Shown here: piece by piece, positions 5,889-7,809 of the stretch
How the letters are laid out: each line of letters opens with the position of its first letter
How positions within the stretch are numbered: the stretch's first letter is position 1
Assembly (NCBI GenBank): GCA_007130585.1
Contig: SLSE01000192.1
Span: forward strand, 1 to 7,809
DNA: 7,809 bases
DNA from: Syntrophomonadaceae bacterium
GTDB lineage: Bacteria; Bacillota; Dethiobacteria; DTU022
Reading direction: 5' to 3'
Program-made: the position numbers and the translations under genes
The notes under the pieces: generated by a model
The model's input: the letters and a program-made list of their open reading frames with translations, nothing else
Database searches by the model: none
What the model was told of the DNA's origin: nothing

Positions 5889-6938
5889 TCAGATAACAAC
5901 TATCGTGCCGGCGGAGCCGGCGGTTATGCGGCCGATATGGAAAGCATCGACGCCGCGATCCTTTAAAGCCGAAAGATAGGCTTCCAGTTCAGCTTCCGGC
6001 AGGGCCGTCAGCAGCCCTCCTGAAGTCTGGGGATCGGCCATAATAAGCAGGGCATCTTCCTTTTCTTCGTCCCCGACCTTCCAGGCAACGTGAGGACGCA
6101 TATAATCAAGATTGCGATAAGCGCCGGCCGGAATCATGCCCAGGGAAACCATTTCCCGAACCGACGGATAAAGGGGTACCCGGCTGAAGTTGATCTCGGC
6201 AGAGCACCTGCTGGAAATGAGCATTTCACGCAGGTGGCCCAGCAGGCTGAAGCCTGTAATGTCCGTGCAGGCCGAAGCGCCGGCCCTGACCATCTCTTCG
6301 GAAGCTGACGCACTGAGAGATGACATGCTCCGGGCTACGGCGTCAGCCACCTCCCCGGAAATCATTTCGCCCTTAATGGCAGTGGCAATGATACCGGTAC
6401 CGATCGGCTTGGTCAGAACCAGGCAATCGCCGGGTTTGGCACCGCTCCCGGTAACCAGCCGGTCTATCTCAACCAGGCCCGTTACAGAAAGGCCGTATTT
6501 CGGCTCGGCATCTTCGATGCTGTGACCGCCGACCAGCGCAGCGCCCGCCTCAACTATTTTATCATAACCGCCCCGCAGAATTGCTTCCATTATTTCCAGG
6601 GGTTCACAGGAAACGGGAAAGCAGATAATGTTCAGGGCCGTGAGCGGTTTGCCACCCATGGCGTAAACGTCACTTAAGGCATTAGCTGCGGCAATCTGGC
6701 CAAAGGTGTACGGATCGTCAACTATGGGGGTAAAGAAATCCACGGTCTGGACCAGGGCCTGTTTATCTGAAATGCGGTAGATCCCGGCGTCGGAAAAATG
6801 CTGATCGCGGTTCAGATAGTTGGGGTCGTTTATTGCCGGCAGACGGCGCAGAACCTGCGCCAGGGCTTCGGGCCCTATTTTGGCTGCTCAGCCCGCGCTT
6901 GAAGTCATCCTGGTCAGGCGGATATCATTTCGACCCAT
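5889..6938 (-). CDS. selD: Selenide, water dikinase (selenophosphate synthetase), selenocysteine-containing, in-frame TGA at codon 17
   Basis: SelD makes selenophosphate from selenide and ATP, the selenium donor for selenocysteine synthesis. Read from the ATG at 6938, the frame gives 349 residues, normal for SelD, with TGA at codon 17 (6890-6888). The surrounding SSAG-U-AAKIGPEAL matches the family's catalytic loop, where Cys or Sec precedes an essential Lys (here K20). Conserved metal and ATP residues appear at expected places: D50, D67 in TVDFFTPIVDD, N86 and D90 in NALSDVYAMGG, and D226 in TDITGFSLLGH. A SECIS-like hairpin follows the TGA. An AGGGGG site lies 8 bases before the ATG, and the gene overlaps the selB end by 14 bases. 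A caller that treats TGA as stop would begin at the GTG at 6743 (V66) and lose the active site. The alternative, a nonsense pseudogene, is unlikely given the motif, the hairpin and the adjacent selB. Confidence 0.96.
6845..6861 (-). promoter_or_regulatory. Bacterial SECIS-like hairpin in selD
   Basis: The minus strand reads GGCGCAGGTTCTGCGCC, a perfect 7-base inverted repeat with a GTT centre, or a 6-base stem with a GGTTC loop. It starts 26 bases after the TGA and the loop begins 32 bases after it. Bacterial SECIS elements are small stem-loops within the coding region just downstream of UGA, with G and U in the apical loop that bind the SelB C-terminus (the E. coli fdhF loop has GGUCU). Distance, stem and loop all fit. 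The sequence is from inspection; no folding was computed. Confidence 0.8.
6888..6890 (-). other. In-frame TGA read as selenocysteine (Sec17 of SelD)
   Basis: This TGA is in frame with conserved SelD sequence on both sides. It occupies the position of the catalytic Cys17 of E. coli SelD and is three codons before the conserved Lys. selB immediately upstream supplies the decoding factor. Confidence 0.93.
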
Positions 6939-7809
6939 CTTTTTGTCCCCCTTTCTGCTGCAGGTTCAACTTTAAAGCTACGCGGTAGTCTTCGACCCTC
7001 CTGGTCATCTTAACCTGATCGAAGTGTTCAAGCAGGGCCTGGGCATATTTCCGTGAACTTCCGGTTATGTCGCGGAACCGGGCCAGGGTCAGCTGTTCAT
7101 TTTCGGCAAAGTGTTCCCGCAGCAGATCGATAGCTTTCCGGTAAGCTTCCCTGTGGAAGTACAGGTCGTCGCTGATTTTAACCAGGACTTCTTCCGCAAG
7201 CAGGTAATTGTACAATTCGTCTTTACGGGCCTGGCTAACCTTTACTTTTTCCAGGGCTTCTTTTGCTGATGGAGGCTGAAACCCTTCCGAACGGTAGAGA
7301 TCCGCCAGGGCATCCAGGATGCCCTGATCCTTCTGCGACGGTTCTGCCTTAAAGCCGTAAAGGGAAACCAGGTCGCTTTTAACGGCAACCAGTTCCCTGT
7401 CCTGCATGTTTTCAAGCAGGGCATCGTAGTCGCGCTGGGTAAAGGCGGAAGGAAGCAGCCCTTTCAAGCGGGCCCTGGACATACCCGGGGCCAGGGGTTG
7501 ATCTTTATGAAATTTTTCAAGTTCCGCAACCAGCTTTTGTTCATATTCCCCGAGCAGAGCCGTCGTAATATAGGCGCTGCCAATTTTTTGTATCACCTGC
7601 CGGGCGGCCATTTCTTCCAGGACAGACTCTACTTTTTCCCGTCCCAGGCGGGTTTCTTTGGCCAGCCTGCCGCTGTCGGCAGCCTTTAATTCTTCAAGCT
7701 TGCGGCGGACAAAAGCAGAGTCGCCGCCGGCTGCAGGAGCCTGCTTCAGTTCTTCCAGGCGCTCGATCACATCAGGGCGGAAACGGCGGTGCCTTGCCGG
7801 ATAAGGATC
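6925..7809 (-). CDS. selB: Selenocysteine-specific elongation factor SelB, C-terminal 294 residues (cut by right edge)
   Basis: The frame is open from the right edge (beginning DPYPARHRRFRPDV) to a TGA at 6927-6925, so this is the C-terminal part of a larger protein. SelB is a GTPase related to EF-Tu that brings Sec-tRNA to UGA codons; its C-terminus consists of winged-helix domains that bind the SECIS hairpin. The visible part is charged and helical. The last domain, FHREAYRKAIDLLREHF through ITGSSRKYAQALLEHFDQ and TRRVEDYRVAL, matches the family's RNA-binding winged helix. The GTPase domains lie outside the window, and the GTG at 7770 is not the true start. Its end overlaps selD by 14 bases, so the two genes are co-transcribed. 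The family assignment is strong from the final domain and the selD neighbour. Confidence 0.92.
   Translation of the reverse strand, partial: DPYPARHRRFRPDVIERLEELKQAPAAGGDSAFVRRKLEELKAADSGRLAKETRLGREKVESVLEEMAARQVIQKIGSAYITTALLGEYEQKLVAELEKFHKDQPLAPGMSRARLKGLLPSAFTQRDYDALLENMQDRELVAVKSDLVSLYGFKAEPSQKDQGILDALADLYRSEGFQPPSAKEALEKVKVSQARKDELYNYLLAEEVLVKISDDLYFHREAYRKAIDLLREHFAENEQLTLARFRDITGSSRKYAQALLEHFDQVKMTRRVEDYRVALKLNLQQKGGQKDGSK
6947..6951 (-). promoter_or_regulatory. Ribosome binding site that supports the selD ATG at 6938
   Basis: AAAGGGGG on the minus strand lies 8 bases before the ATG at 6938 and inside the end of selB. By contrast, the GTG at 6743 is an internal valine codon within the conserved TVDFF motif. 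Confidence 0.75.

Noticed and set aside
5889..5891. Read-through of the selD TGA stop into the spacer
   Set aside because: The protein already has normal SelD length and a typical C-terminus, and no SECIS-like hairpin with a G/U loop was seen at the right distance.
5889..6743. SelD as a 284-residue protein starting at GTG 6743, or selD as a pseudogene with a nonsense codon
   Set aside because: Conserved SelD sequence continues upstream through the TGA to an ATG with a good ribosome binding site, the TGA is at the catalytic position, and a SECIS-like hairpin follows.
6925..6927. The selB TGA stop as another selenocysteine codon
   Set aside because: The SelB C-terminal domain is complete before it, and the downstream sequence is the selD start region with no conserved extension in the SelB frame.
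1..7809. CRISPR array, insertion sequence or phage element
   Set aside because: There are no regularly spaced repeats, transposase or integrase motifs, or terminal inverted repeats.

Overview
All convincing genes in this window lie on the minus strand, so transcription runs from high to low coordinates. Moderate-to-high GC, strong GGAGG-type ribosome binding sites, tightly packed genes and the enzyme set (selenocysteine insertion, paired electron transfer flavoprotein, heterodisulfide-reductase-like iron-sulfur proteins) suggest an anaerobic Gram-positive bacterium of the Clostridia / Desulfotomaculia / syntroph / acetogen kind. That assignment is an inference; the window holds no taxonomic marker.

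Right part (about 5889-7809): the selenium module. The C-terminal part of SelB (selenocysteine-specific elongation factor) runs in from the right edge and overlaps selD by 14 bases. selD encodes selenophosphate synthetase and appears to be a selenoprotein itself. An in-frame TGA at codon 17 occupies the catalytic position and is followed by a hairpin of bacterial SECIS type. Ordinary gene calling would start the protein at a GTG at 6743 and lose the active site.

Middle (5554-5888): about 335 bases with no confident gene. It holds a 10-base direct repeat, a very GC-rich hairpin, two AT palindromes, a plausible promoter and a doubtful 61-codon AT-rich ORF. It probably separates the selenium operon from the next one.

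Left part (1-5514): a compact redox operon in the order HdrC/HdrB-type iron-sulfur fusion, etfB, etfA, hdrA, mvhD, and the start of one further gene at the left edge. Junctions include a 1-base overlap (etfB/etfA), a 4-base overlap (hdrA/mvhD) and short gaps, so the products are probably made together. EtfAB carries electrons on flavin. The HdrCB-like protein has two ferredoxin-type cluster motifs and two CCG-type domains. HdrA has FAD and many cluster motifs and is the bifurcating subunit in characterised Hdr complexes. MvhD is the [2Fe-2S] adaptor that links HdrA to an electron donor or acceptor enzyme. Together they look like an Etf-linked, Hdr-type electron-transfer or electron-bifurcating complex. 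No dehydrogenase, hydrogenase or substrate-specific partner is visible here, so the substrate stays unknown.
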